Shown piece by piece: positions 35,843-44,503 of a stretch of 64,000 nucleotides of DNA. The translations under genes were made by a program, and so were the position numbers. Below the pieces are notes generated by a model. It was not told the DNA's origin. It made no database searches and saw only the letters and a list, made by a program, of their open reading frames with translations. The DNA is from JAWXUU01 sp044426045 (GTDB lineage Bacteria; Bacillota; Clostridia; Christensenellales; CAMQZB01): NCBI GenBank assembly GCA_044426045.1, contig JAWXUX010000005.1, positions 62,001 to 126,000 on the forward strand, in the 5' to 3' direction. How positions within the stretch are numbered: position 1 is the first letter of the stretch; each line of letters begins with the position of its first letter.

Positions 35843-36862
35843 ATGGAAAGTAAAATCAAAGGGTTGATTGATTCATTTAAAACGCAACTATCTGAAGCAA
35901 AGGACACCGCACAAGTTCGTGCGTTGAAAGTCAGCTTCATGGGCAAAAATGGTGTTTTCACAGACATCATGAAAGGTCTTAAAGATGTTGCCAAAGAGGA
36001 CAAACCAAAAATGGGTAAATTCATCAATGATGCAAAAACAATCATTGAAACTGAACTTAAAACAGCTGAAGAAGCATTTGAAAACGCAAACAAGGAAGAA
36101 AGGCTCAAATCTGAAGCGATTGATATCACACTTCCTTCAACAAAACAAGCTGCTGGCACACTTCATCCGCTAACAAAAATCAGAAATGAAATCATCGACG
36201 CTTTCATGTGCCTTGGTTTTACAGTGACTGGCGGGCCAGAGGTTCAAACGGACTACACATGCTTCCAAGCATTGAACATTCCAAAAGACCATCCTGCACG
36301 CGACATGCAAGACACATTCTATATCGATGAAAACGTTGTTTTGCGTCCTCACACATCTCCTGACCAAATTTTGACAATGGAATCTTCAAAACCACCAATC
36401 AAAGTTTTGTGCCCAGGCAGAGTTTACCGTGCAGATGACGATGCAACGCATTCACCAATGTTCCACCAAATCGAAGGACTTGTGGTCGATAAAAAAATCA
36501 CTCTTTGCGATTTGAAAGGTATTTTGGACGAGTTTGCAAAACGCCTTTTCACAGAAGAAACAAAAACACGTTTCCGTCCATCACACTTCCCATTCACTGA
36601 ACCTTCTGTTGAAGTTGACGTTTCATGCATGATGTGTGGCGGAAAAGGTTGCCGTCTTTGCAAAGGAACTGGTTGGATAGAAGTTCTTGGCAGTGGCATG
36701 GTTCACCAAAACGTGCTTTCAAACTGCGGTATCGACCCAGAAGAATACACAGGCTTTGCGTTTGGTATGGGTGTCGAAAGAATTGCAATGATCAAATATG
36801 GAATTCCAGACATGCGTCTTTTGTTTGAAAATGACGTGAGATTCCTAAAACAATTCAAATAA
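35843..36862 (+). CDS. pheS: Phenylalanyl-tRNA synthetase alpha subunit
   Basis: 339 residues. The N-terminal coiled coil (1-90) binds tRNA-Phe; the class II catalytic core follows with RVYRADDDATHSPMFHQIEGLVV (motif 2 region), FRPSHFPFTEPSVEVDV and GFAFGMGVERIAMIKYGI (motif 3). ATG 35843 is chosen because AAGGAG lies at 35830-35835 directly after the T-box terminator; longer frames would be inside the leader. Forms an alpha2-beta2 enzyme with PheT. Confidence 0.97.
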   Translation: MESKIKGLIDSFKTQLSEAKDTAQVRALKVSFMGKNGVFTDIMKGLKDVAKEDKPKMGKFINDAKTIIETELKTAEEAFENANKEERLKSEAIDITLPSTKQAAGTLHPLTKIRNEIIDAFMCLGFTVTGGPEVQTDYTCFQALNIPKDHPARDMQDTFYIDENVVLRPHTSPDQILTMESSKPPIKVLCPGRVYRADDDATHSPMFHQIEGLVVDKKITLCDLKGILDEFAKRLFTEETKTRFRPSHFPFTEPSVEVDVSCMMCGGKGCRLCKGTGWIEVLGSGMVHQNVLSNCGIDPEEYTGFAFGMGVERIAMIKYGIPDMRLLFENDVRFLKQFK

Positions 36863-36875
36863 GAGGAGAACAGTT

Positions 36876-39281
36876 ATGAAAGCACCAATAAGTTGGCTAA
36901 AAGACTTTGTAGATATAGATATAACACCTGAAGAACTTGCAGAAAAACTGCTTTCTATTGGGTTTGAAGTAGAAGAAATCATCAAACTTGGCGACGATAT
37001 CAAAAATGTTGTCACAGGACAAATCGTGGATATCAAAAAACACGAGAATGCGGATTCTCTTCAAATTTGTCAGATTGACGTGACTGAAAGCTTTGGCGGG
37101 GTTATTCAAATCGTGACAGGCGCACCAAACGTTTTCGTCGGTGCAAAAATCCCAGTTGCACTTTGCGGAGCAGAGCTCCCAACGGGACTTAAAATCAAAA
37201 AAGGTAAACTTCGTGGCGTAGAATCAAACGGCATGCTTTGCTCTGGCGGAGAGCTTCAAATCGGTGACGATGTTTATGAAGGTGCAAGCGTGGACGGTAT
37301 CTTGATTTTGAAAGATACTGAACCACTTGGCGTTAAAATCCAAGAAATTCTTGGACTTGATGAATCAATCCTTGATATTGGTATCACAGCAAATCGTCCT
37401 GATTGCAACTCAATTATAGGTATCGCTCGTGAAGTTGCCGCGGTTCTTGGCAAAGAATTCAAAGAACCCGATGTGTCATACATCGAATATAAAGATATTT
37501 CTCTTAAAGAAATGCTTTCAGTTGAAGTGAAAAACGACAAACTTTGCAAAAGATATATGGCAAAAGGCGTTGACAGTATCAAAATTGAACCATCACCAAA
37601 ATGGATGCAAGACAGACTTGCACTCGTTGGACTCAATTCAATCAACAACGTGGTTGATATCACTAACTACGTTCTTATCGAAATGGGACAACCAATGCAT
37701 GCATTTGATCTTTCAAACATCGGCGGTGGCAAAATTGTTGTGAGATCAGCTGAAAAAGGCGAAAAAATTGTGCTTCTTGACGAAAAAGAAGTTGAACTTA
37801 ATAAAGGCGAACTTGTGATTTGCGATGAAGCAAAACCAATGGCACTTGCTGGCATCATGGGCGGTCTCAATTCTGGTATTACAACTGAAACAAAAACTCT
37901 TATTTTTGAAGCTGCGAAATTCACACGCGACAACATTCGTCACACTTCAAAAGCACTCAACGTGAGAAGTGATTCTTCAAGCATGTATGAAAAAGGCGTG
38001 AACTTCTCTGGCGTGGAATTGTCACTTAAAAGAGCACTTCACCTCATCGAAAAAGTTGGCGCGGGCAGAATCCTTGGCAACTATTATGATTTGAAATTTG
38101 AAGGCGGAAAAAGCGCAACAATTTCTTACAGTGCTGAAAAAATCGACAACTTGCTTGGCATTGCAATTCCAAGAGAGCAAATGCTTGACATTTTGAATTC
38201 ATTGAATATCAAAACAACTGCTGAAGGCGACATCTTCACATCAGTTTTGCCAACATTCCGCGAAGATATTTCAGGATATCCTGACATCGCTGAAGAACTT
38301 ATCAGATACTATGGCTACGACCACATCGAAGGCACGCTTTTGAAAGAAGGTAGCATCACAAACGGTGGTTATAATGAATCTCAAAAATTGACTCACAAAG
38401 CAAAATCAACACTCGTTGAACTTGGCTTCAATGAAATCATCACATATTCATTTGTTTCACCAAAATATAAAGAAAATCTTGACCTTTGCGATGAAATGCA
38501 CGGCAGAAAAGTTAAAATTTTGAACCCACTTGGTGAGGATCTCAGCGTTATGAGAACAACACTTTGCCACAGTATGCTTGAAATTTTGGCATCTAACTAT
38601 AAAAAGAAAAACGAAAGTGCTAAACTTTTTGAAATTGCAAGTGTTTATATTCCTCAATCAGATGATACATCTGAACTTCCTTGCGAATTTGAAACTTTGA
38701 TGCTTGGCGAATATGGCGACGGCGCGGACTTTTTCACAATTAAAGGTCATCTTGAAAACGTTCTTTGCGGTCTTAATATTCCATTTGAAATCGTTCAAGG
38801 CACAAAATCTTGCCTCCACCCATACAGACGCGCAACTGTGACTGTTGGCGGAAAAGATGTCGGCTATATCGGCGAAGTTGCTGAAAAACAAGTCAAAATC
38901 TACGGCATTGCAAAAAGAACTTACGTTTGCGAAGTGAACCTTTTCATGGCAAAACAACTTGCAGACCCATCTATCAAATATAAAAATATCGGTAAATTCC
39001 CAGCAGTTGAACGCGACCTTGCGTTTGTTGTTGATGAAGAAGTGGAAATGGCTTCTATTTCAAAAATCATCGTTCAAACATCAAGAGATTTGCTTGAAGA
39101 TTATAAACTTTTTGATATATATCGCGGAAACCAAATTGCAGAAGGCAAAAAATCACTCGCATTCTCAATGAAATTCCGTTCAGTTGAAAAAACTCTCACA
39201 GAACAAGATATTGAAAAAATCATCATCAAAATTGTGAAGCGCGTTGATTTTGAAATCGGCGGAAAACTAAGAACAGTTTAG
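36876..39281 (+). CDS. pheT: Phenylalanyl-tRNA synthetase beta subunit
   Basis: 801 residues, of full bacterial length. In order: an EMAP-type tRNA-binding OB domain (about 40-150, ESNGMLCSGGEL at its end), the B3/B4 editing domain, B5 (about 405-475), the class II-like core and a C-terminal ferredoxin-fold anticodon-binding domain (last ~90, with FPAVERDLAFVVDEEV). It is 13 nt after pheS with AGAGGAG as ribosome site. Confidence 0.97.
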   Translation: MKAPISWLKDFVDIDITPEELAEKLLSIGFEVEEIIKLGDDIKNVVTGQIVDIKKHENADSLQICQIDVTESFGGVIQIVTGAPNVFVGAKIPVALCGAELPTGLKIKKGKLRGVESNGMLCSGGELQIGDDVYEGASVDGILILKDTEPLGVKIQEILGLDESILDIGITANRPDCNSIIGIAREVAAVLGKEFKEPDVSYIEYKDISLKEMLSVEVKNDKLCKRYMAKGVDSIKIEPSPKWMQDRLALVGLNSINNVVDITNYVLIEMGQPMHAFDLSNIGGGKIVVRSAEKGEKIVLLDEKEVELNKGELVICDEAKPMALAGIMGGLNSGITTETKTLIFEAAKFTRDNIRHTSKALNVRSDSSSMYEKGVNFSGVELSLKRALHLIEKVGAGRILGNYYDLKFEGGKSATISYSAEKIDNLLGIAIPREQMLDILNSLNIKTTAEGDIFTSVLPTFREDISGYPDIAEELIRYYGYDHIEGTLLKEGSITNGGYNESQKLTHKAKSTLVELGFNEIITYSFVSPKYKENLDLCDEMHGRKVKILNPLGEDLSVMRTTLCHSMLEILASNYKKKNESAKLFEIASVYIPQSDDTSELPCEFETLMLGEYGDGADFFTIKGHLENVLCGLNIPFEIVQGTKSCLHPYRRATVTVGGKDVGYIGEVAEKQVKIYGIAKRTYVCEVNLFMAKQLADPSIKYKNIGKFPAVERDLAFVVDEEVEMASISKIIVQTSRDLLEDYKLFDIYRGNQIAEGKKSLAFSMKFRSVEKTLTEQDIEKIIIKIVKRVDFEIGGKLRTV

Positions 39282-39292
39282 GAGTTAAATAA

Positions 39293-41479
39293 ATGGTTGA
39301 ACTATTAGCACCAGGTGGCAATATTAATAATGTAAAAATAGCATTTGCCTCTGGTGCTGATGCTGTTTATTTGGGACTTAAGCAATTCAGTGCCCGAAAT
39401 AAATGTGACAACTTTGATTATTCCGAGCTTGAAGAAATAGTTCTTATTTCTAAGCTTTGTGGCAAAAAAGTTTTTGTTGCGCTCAACACAATCATAAAAG
39501 ATAGTGAACTTGACGGCTTTTTTGAAGCTGTCAAAATTTGCGAAAAACTTCGCGTTGATGCAATCATTATCCAAGATTTATTCCTTGGCAAGTTTTTGAA
39601 AGAAAACGGTTGCACGGTGCCACTTCACGCAAGCACGCAAAGCGGTGTTTGCACGGTGGATACGGCGATTTTATGCGAAAGTTTTGGTTTTGAAAGAATC
39701 ATTCTTTCAAGGGAAACTGGCATTTCTGAAATCAAAAAAATACGCAAGGCGACAAATCTTGAGATTGAATACTTCATTCAAGGTGCACTTTGCGTGTGCT
39801 TTTCCGGCAACTGTTATTTCAGCAGCAGTGTGGACGGCAATTCTGGCAATCGCGGAAAATGTTTTCAACCTTGCCGAAAAAAATATACGTTGAAAGGCAA
39901 AAACATCAATGCGGAAGGATATTTGATTTCTCCAAAAGATTTGTGCATGGATAATCATATTGCCGACCTTATTGAAGCTGGCGTTTGCTCGTTTAAAATC
40001 GAGGGCAGGCTGAGACGTCCCGAATATGTTGGTGCAAGCGTTTCGCATTACAGAAGCGTTATCGACGGCGTTAAAATTACAAATTCCAAACGCGACATGA
40101 GCGTCACTTTCAACCGTGGTAACTATTCAAACGGATACCTTATTTCAAGAAAGTCCAAAGTTATCGCGCCCGATATCCAAAACCATATCGGTATTGAAAT
40201 TGGCACGGTGATAAAAAAGACGGGCAATAATAGATTTTTTGTTAAATCAAAATATGTTCCAAATATTGGCGACGGTTTTAAAATCATTTATGACGGCAGT
40301 GAAATTGGTGGTGTTCAGCACCAAAAAGGGCTTATGGCTAGTCATGACGGCTTTGAAATATTCTCAAATCTCGCAGTTGTTGGTGCAACAGTCAATTTAA
40401 CAACAGATAGAAAACTTGAAGATAAATATAGCGATTTGGGCTTCAAAATCCCGCTTGACATCAAATATGTTGTTGAAGTCGGAAAAAATGTGTTGTTGCG
40501 ACTTTCTGTTTTGGATATTGCTTTTGAATATAAAAGTGACATCATTCCTCAAAAGGCAACAAACGCACCAATTTCAAAAGATAAGCTAGAAAAAAGCCTT
40601 AAAAAACTTGGCGATACGTTGTTTGAATGTAGCAGTATTGATGGCGAAATTATTGGGGATGTTTTCCTTGGCGTTTCACAAATCAACGAAGCGAGAAGAA
40701 TTGCTGTCGAGCAGTTTTTAATCTTTGCAAAAAACAAACTTCAAAATCAAACTGAAACTTTATATAACTATAAAATATCTGAAAATAACAATATTTCCGA
40801 TTGCAAAACAGCTGCTGTTTTCGATGAATATTCAGAACTCGATAACTTGGCTGATATCCTTATATATAAGCCAACCAAATACGAAACAAGCGTTATAAAT
40901 GCAATCAAAAGCATTAAAAATGATGTGTATTTATATCTTCCATGCTTTTATGACAGTGAAGATAAAGATGTGTTTGTGAAACTTTTCAATTCACGTAATT
41001 TTGCAGGAATTTTCGCGGAAAACTACGGCGGTTTGCAACTTGCAAAAGAATTAAACACAAAAGTTTTCATCGGTGAAAAATTCAACATTTCAAACGGATT
41101 ATCATTTATGATTGCTAGTGAATTTTCTAGCGCTGTGTGCGTGTCAAAAGAACTTGCACTTTGCGAAATATCAAATAAAAATGCCTATGTTTTATCATAT
41201 GGCGGATTTGAAGTTATGACATTTGCTCATTGCCCACTGATTGCAAACAACATCTGCAACTGCAGTGGTTGCAAATATAGCGACGGAATAAAATATATCG
41301 ACGAAAACAACCGTGAATTCCCACTAAAACGCCTAAAAATAGGGCAGTGTCAGTTCAATTTATACTTCAACAGTGGAATTGACGCAAGGGATTTTACAAA
41401 AGAATACAACAACATTTTTGACCTTACAATAAAAAATGAAAAATTCACCCTAGGCAACCTAGAAAAAGGTGTGAAATAA
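39293..41479 (+). CDS. U32 family peptidase-like RNA-hydroxylation protein
   Basis: 728 residues. The N-terminal ~400 residues are the U32 domain (ELLAPGGNINNVKIAFASGADAVYLG; QGALCVCFSGNCYFSS; GNRGKCFQPCRKKY; CSFKIEGRLRRPEYV). The rest matches the longer architecture of RlhA (YdcP). U32 proteins of this kind hydroxylate RNA: RlhA acts on 23S rRNA C2501 and TrhP/TrhO on tRNA U34, using prephenate-dependent iron-sulfur chemistry. Conserved cysteines in the CFSGNC and CFQPC segments could hold the cluster, and a second Cys group CPLIANNICNCSGC lies near the end. Which RNA is modified here cannot be told. It starts 12 nt after pheT. Confidence 0.85.
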   Translation: MVELLAPGGNINNVKIAFASGADAVYLGLKQFSARNKCDNFDYSELEEIVLISKLCGKKVFVALNTIIKDSELDGFFEAVKICEKLRVDAIIIQDLFLGKFLKENGCTVPLHASTQSGVCTVDTAILCESFGFERIILSRETGISEIKKIRKATNLEIEYFIQGALCVCFSGNCYFSSSVDGNSGNRGKCFQPCRKKYTLKGKNINAEGYLISPKDLCMDNHIADLIEAGVCSFKIEGRLRRPEYVGASVSHYRSVIDGVKITNSKRDMSVTFNRGNYSNGYLISRKSKVIAPDIQNHIGIEIGTVIKKTGNNRFFVKSKYVPNIGDGFKIIYDGSEIGGVQHQKGLMASHDGFEIFSNLAVVGATVNLTTDRKLEDKYSDLGFKIPLDIKYVVEVGKNVLLRLSVLDIAFEYKSDIIPQKATNAPISKDKLEKSLKKLGDTLFECSSIDGEIIGDVFLGVSQINEARRIAVEQFLIFAKNKLQNQTETLYNYKISENNNISDCKTAAVFDEYSELDNLADILIYKPTKYETSVINAIKSIKNDVYLYLPCFYDSEDKDVFVKLFNSRNFAGIFAENYGGLQLAKELNTKVFIGEKFNISNGLSFMIASEFSSAVCVSKELALCEISNKNAYVLSYGGFEVMTFAHCPLIANNICNCSGCKYSDGIKYIDENNREFPLKRLKIGQCQFNLYFNSGIDARDFTKEYNNIFDLTIKNEKFTLGNLEKGVK

Positions 41480-41487
41480 AAAACTGA

Positions 41488-41522
41488 ATAAAAAAAGAGC
41501 TAGAAGCAAAACTTCTAACTCT
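41488..41522 (-). terminator. Terminator of the tRNA-Trp transcript
   Basis: On the minus strand the hairpin AGAG-TAGAAG/CTTCTA-CTCT (one mismatch, 5-nt loop) is followed by seven T. On the plus strand there is no T run after it, so it works only for the tRNA. Confidence 0.75.
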
Positions 41523-41530
41523 CAGCAACT

Positions 41531-41605
41531 TGGCAGGGGAGACGCGATTCGAACACGCAACCAATGGTTTTGGAGACCACTACTCTACCGTTGAGCCACT
41601 CCCCT
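41531..41605 (-). tRNA. tRNA-Trp (anticodon CCA)
   Basis: 75 nt on the minus strand including encoded CCA. Acceptor AGGGGAG / CTCCCCT, D arm GCTC...GAGT, anticodon stem GTGGT / ACCAT with loop CTCCAAA (anticodon CCA), TTCGAAT T loop with stem GCGTG / CGCGT. It is a lone tRNA transcribed against the surrounding protein genes, with its own promoter and terminator. Confidence 0.95.
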
Positions 41606-41617
41606 AAGTGCTTATAC

Positions 41618-41647
41618 ATTATATCTTATAAAGATGTGAAAAGTCAA
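41618..41647 (-). promoter_or_regulatory. Promoter of tRNA-Trp
   Basis: On the minus strand TTGACT (41647-41642), 18-bp spacer, TATAAT (41623-41618), 12 nt before the tRNA 5' end. It overlaps the upstream region of proC. Confidence 0.7.
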
Positions 41648-41666
41648 ACAAAAAATAGGAGAAAAC

Positions 41667-42473
41667 ATGAAAAATATTTTTAAAATAGGTTTTGTTGGTT
41701 ACGGCAACATGGCAGGTGCAATTTTGAATGGAATTGACAGTGAAAAAAGCATAGATCCAAGCACTATTTGCATTTTTGATGTGGATAAATCAAAAGAAGA
41801 TATCGCAAAAAAGAGCGGTTATGCGTTTGCAAAATCGGCTAGCGAGATTTTTGAAAAATGCGAGTATGTTTTTCTTTGCATTAAGCCACAATATTTCGAC
41901 GACATGGCTGAAACTGTTGAAAATAAAGACGGGGAGTTCAAGCTTGTTTCTATCATGGCGGGCAAGAATATTGCGCAAATCAAATCGCACTTTCCAAATT
42001 CAAAAGTACTTCGCACAATGCCAAACACTCCTTGCCTTGTTGGCAAAGGTGTTGTTGCAATTTGCCGAAATGATTTTTCAAATGAAGAATTTGCATTTGC
42101 AAAAAGCGTTTTTGATACTTGCAGTTTGACTTTTGAAGCAAAAGAAGAAGATATCAATAAAATCATCGTCGCAAGTGGCAGTGCACCGGCATACACATTC
42201 CTTTTTGCCGATTATCTAACTGAAAAATGCACAGAGATTGGTCTTGAAGCAGCACTAGCCAAAAAACTTACACTAAAAACAATCATCGGTGCTTGTGAAC
42301 TTGCACTAGAGTCGGAAAATTCACTTTCGACACTTTGTGATAATGTTTGCAGCAAGGGTGGAACTACGATTGAAGCAGTGAAAACAATGAAAGAAAGTGA
42401 GATGAAAAATATTTTGTTTGAGGCACTTCAAAATTGTTTGAATCGTGCAAACGAACTCACTGGAGATAAATAA
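41667..42473 (+). CDS. proC: Pyrroline-5-carboxylate reductase
   Basis: 268 residues. It makes proline from pyrroline-5-carboxylate with NAD(P)H. The Rossmann motif VGYGNMAGAIL opens the protein. LRTMPNTPCLVGKG, VASGSAPAYTFLF and the C-terminal VCSKGGTTIEAV are family signatures. AGGAG lies before ATG 41667. It is 2 nt from rnhA, so the two form a unit. proA and proB are not nearby. Confidence 0.96.
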   Translation: MKNIFKIGFVGYGNMAGAILNGIDSEKSIDPSTICIFDVDKSKEDIAKKSGYAFAKSASEIFEKCEYVFLCIKPQYFDDMAETVENKDGEFKLVSIMAGKNIAQIKSHFPNSKVLRTMPNTPCLVGKGVVAICRNDFSNEEFAFAKSVFDTCSLTFEAKEEDINKIIVASGSAPAYTFLFADYLTEKCTEIGLEAALAKKLTLKTIIGACELALESENSLSTLCDNVCSKGGTTIEAVKTMKESEMKNILFEALQNCLNRANELTGDK

Positions 42474-42475
42474 TA

Positions 42476-42937
42476 ATGAAAAAAATAATTTTATATACCG
42501 ACGGTGCGTGTTCTAATAACCCAGGAATTGGGGGTTGGGGTGCAGTGTTGATGTACAAAGAAAACAAAAAAGAGCTTTCGGGGCACTTTGAATACACAAC
42601 AAACAATCGCATGGAAATTCTCGCAGCTGTTGAAGGGCTTCGTGCTTTGAAAGAACCTTGCGAAGTTGAAATATATTCAGATTCCGCACTGCTTGTGAAT
42701 TCAATTAACAAAGGTTGGCTTGAAGGCTGGCAAAAAAACAAATGGAGAACATCCGCCAAAGAAGATGTTAAAAATCAAGACTTGTGGAAAATGCTTATTT
42801 GTGAACTTGACCGCCACAAAGTCACATTCATTAAAGTCAAAGGACATTCAGATAATGAATTCAACAACAGATGTGACGAACTTGCACGAGCTGAAATCAA
42901 ATATCTAGCAGAAAATTTGAAACTAAACGAAGAATAA
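42476..42937 (+). CDS. rnhA: Ribonuclease HI
   Basis: 153 residues. It cuts RNA in RNA-DNA hybrids. The catalytic acidic set is visible: Asp9 in YTDGACSNNPG, Glu47 in NNRMEILA, Asp69 in YSDSALLVN, and the later Asp in NNRCDELAR, with His in VKGHSDNEFN. It starts 2 nt after proC and is followed by a strong terminator. Confidence 0.96.
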   Translation: MKKIILYTDGACSNNPGIGGWGAVLMYKENKKELSGHFEYTTNNRMEILAAVEGLRALKEPCEVEIYSDSALLVNSINKGWLEGWQKNKWRTSAKEDVKNQDLWKMLICELDRHKVTFIKVKGHSDNEFNNRCDELARAEIKYLAENLKLNEE

Positions 42938-42964
42938 AACATGAAAGCATAATACAGAATTAGC

Positions 42965-42992
42965 AAAAACCACCAAATTTTGGTGGTTTTTT
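42965..42992. terminator. Bidirectional terminator between rnhA and the recombinase gene
   Basis: Stem AAAAACCACCA / TGGTGGTTTTTT around a short AT loop. T runs exist on both strands, so it ends both convergent transcripts. It lies just outside the left recombination site. Confidence 0.88.
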
Positions 42993-43023
42993 AATGTTTT
43001 TATGTCAAATTTTAATAAAATAT

Positions 43024-43053
43024 GCATGCATAAAACGCGAGTTTTACGCATAT
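43024..43053 (+). repeat. Left dif-like recombination site (inverted copy L)
   Basis: Arm GCATGCATAAAA, 6-bp centre CGCGAG, arm TTTTACGCATAT. The core 43026-43052 matches the right site in reverse complement at 26 of 27 positions. It ends 3 bp from the stop codon of the recombinase gene. The arm-centre-arm layout is that of tyrosine-recombinase core sites. Confidence 0.8.
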
Positions 43054-43056
43054 AGC

Positions 43057-44169
43057 TTAAACCTTGTCATCATTATCATCATCGCGAAGTTTCACCGATT
43101 TGACTGCAATTCTGCGTTGGTCTTCGCTTATCGCCGCGTAATGCTTCTTTGTCGTGTTAACATCTTTGTGCCCAAGAACATCTGCAACCATATAAATATC
43201 GTTGGTTTCGCGATATAAATTTGTGCCAAATGTGCTTCTCAGCTTGTGTGGCGTGATATTTTTCAGCGGATTGACAATTTTTGCGTACTTTTTGACAAGA
43301 TTTTGCACGGCACGCACACTTATTCGTGCGCAATTCATATAATTTTCTTTATCTTCACCGATTGTCTTATCAACTACAAAAAAAGCTTCTCGATCAAATG
43401 GCTGGATATCTGGATTTTTCATAATACAGTATCTGCGATATATTGCATATCTTTTAAGATGTGGCAAGATTTCTTCAGAAAAATAAAGAGTAGTTCTGTT
43501 GCCACCTTTTCGCGTGACTGTGAATGCTTGCTGATCAAAATCGATGTCATTCATGTTTATTCCAACCAGCTCGGAAATACGAATTCCAGTTCCCAAAAAC
43601 AGTGAAACCATTGCCATATCACGCATTTTATTGTTTTTGTGATAATCCTTTTGCTTGTCGGATAGTCCCACGCCAGATTCAATCAAATTGAGAATTTTGA
43701 CAACTTCATCAACTTCAAGGCGAATAATTTCCTTTGAATGAAGCTTTGGCACTGCAACTTTTGAAGGAGCATTTGTTGAAATCATATCTTTATTGAAAAA
43801 ATATTTATACATTGAACGTATACTTGCAAGCTTTCTTGCTTTGCCTTTTTCTCCATTTGAAATAACTTTTTTATCGTCACTTTCATAAATTGACACGTGA
43901 TTTAAAAACTTTTCAATATCGACAGTGGTCACTTCATCAAGCATACTAAGCGTGATTTTACGCATAGTTACACCATCAAAAGACCTTTTGAAATTGATGA
44001 GATACTCAAAAAATATTTTCAAGTCGTATGCATAATTCAATCTTGTTAGCGTGCTTGTGTTTTGCGCAATCCCAATAAAAAAGACGTCGACAAATTCTGG
44101 AAGCAAGTCCAGCATAACATCAATTTTTTTCATAGTCTCAAATTCGCGATCGCGTTGAAAGTTGCTCAT
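43057..44169 (-). CDS. Tyrosine recombinase, XerS-like
   Basis: 370 residues. An N-terminal SAM-like core-binding domain (about 25-130) is followed by the catalytic domain with the full set: Arg197 (GTGIRISELVG), Lys221 (TRKGGNR), His308-Arg311 (ITPHKLRSTFG), His334 and nucleophile Tyr344 (LGHKDVNTTKKHYA). Length and the KNNKMRDMAMVSLFLGTGIR region resemble XerS, the single recombinase that resolves chromosome dimers in streptococci, rather than XerC/XerD. ATG 44169 is used because GGAG lies 7 nt upstream; ATG 44175 almost touches it. The gene is enclosed by inverted dif-like sites (43024-43053, 44321-44350). It could be a dimer resolvase, a phase-inversion recombinase or the remnant of a mobile element. 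Confidence 0.93.
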   Translation of the reverse strand: MSNFQRDREFETMKKIDVMLDLLPEFVDVFFIGIAQNTSTLTRLNYAYDLKIFFEYLINFKRSFDGVTMRKITLSMLDEVTTVDIEKFLNHVSIYESDDKKVISNGEKGKARKLASIRSMYKYFFNKDMISTNAPSKVAVPKLHSKEIIRLEVDEVVKILNLIESGVGLSDKQKDYHKNNKMRDMAMVSLFLGTGIRISELVGINMNDIDFDQQAFTVTRKGGNRTTLYFSEEILPHLKRYAIYRRYCIMKNPDIQPFDREAFFVVDKTIGEDKENYMNCARISVRAVQNLVKKYAKIVNPLKNITPHKLRSTFGTNLYRETNDIYMVADVLGHKDVNTTKKHYAAISEDQRRIAVKSVKLRDDDNDDKV

Positions 44170-44320
44170 TTTCATTCTCCAATATATTTTTTATACTGCA
44201 TCTATATTTTTTTATAATGTATCAATATTAATCTGTAATATAATAATTCAATAATTTTGTTATTGATTATATGGTTATAATATCATTTTTAAGCCCCTTT
44301 TGTCAATCGTTTTACCCAAC

Positions 44321-44350
44321 TATGCGTAAAACTCGCGTTTTGTGCATAGT
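44321..44350 (-). repeat. Right dif-like recombination site (inverted copy R)
   Basis: On the plus strand arm CTATGCGTAAAA, centre CTCGCG, arm TTTTGTGCATAG. It is nearly palindromic, and the dyad extends to CCAA/TTGG (44317-44354). The centre is the reverse complement of that in the left site, so the two copies are inverted. It lies about 150 bp upstream of the recombinase start. Confidence 0.8.
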
Positions 44351-44442
44351 TGGTGGTTGTCGAGGAGGCATTTTGAAGTGGATCAAAACGCAAATTTTTC
44401 GTGCCAAAAAAATTAAAAAATCGACATTGCTCTTTATATAAC

Positions 44443-44471
44443 TTGACAAATTTTCCTCACTAGTATATCAT
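44443..44471 (+). promoter_or_regulatory. Promoter of the 44504 gene
   Basis: TTGACA (44443-44448), 17-bp spacer, TATCAT (44466-44471). It lies outside the segment bounded by the two inverted sites. Confidence 0.7.
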
Positions 44472-44503
44472 TAAAGATAATAATATTGAAGAGGTTTAAA
44501 ATC

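Larger units (their letters stand above)
44170..44503. other. AT-rich intergenic region with recombinase promoter, right site and promoter of the next gene
   Basis: 44170-44320 is very AT-rich. On the minus strand TTGACA (44307-44302), 17-bp spacer and ATATTT could start the recombinase transcript, and TTACAG with TATAAA closer to the gene is an alternative. The right recombination site lies at 44321-44350. After it come GAGGAGG (44363-44369), a degenerate third half-match to the site (44385-44402) and the promoter of the 44504 gene. No RNA gene is recognised. Confidence 0.6.

Noticed and set aside
41531..41605. tRNA-Trp as the integration target of the nearby recombinase
   Set aside because: No partial duplicate of the tRNA 3' end is seen near 43-44.5 kb, and the dif-like sites do not resemble tRNA sequence.
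43024..44350. attL/attR of an integrated mobile element
   Set aside because: The two repeats are inverted, not direct, and no cargo other than the recombinase lies between them, so simple integrative-element ends are not supported.
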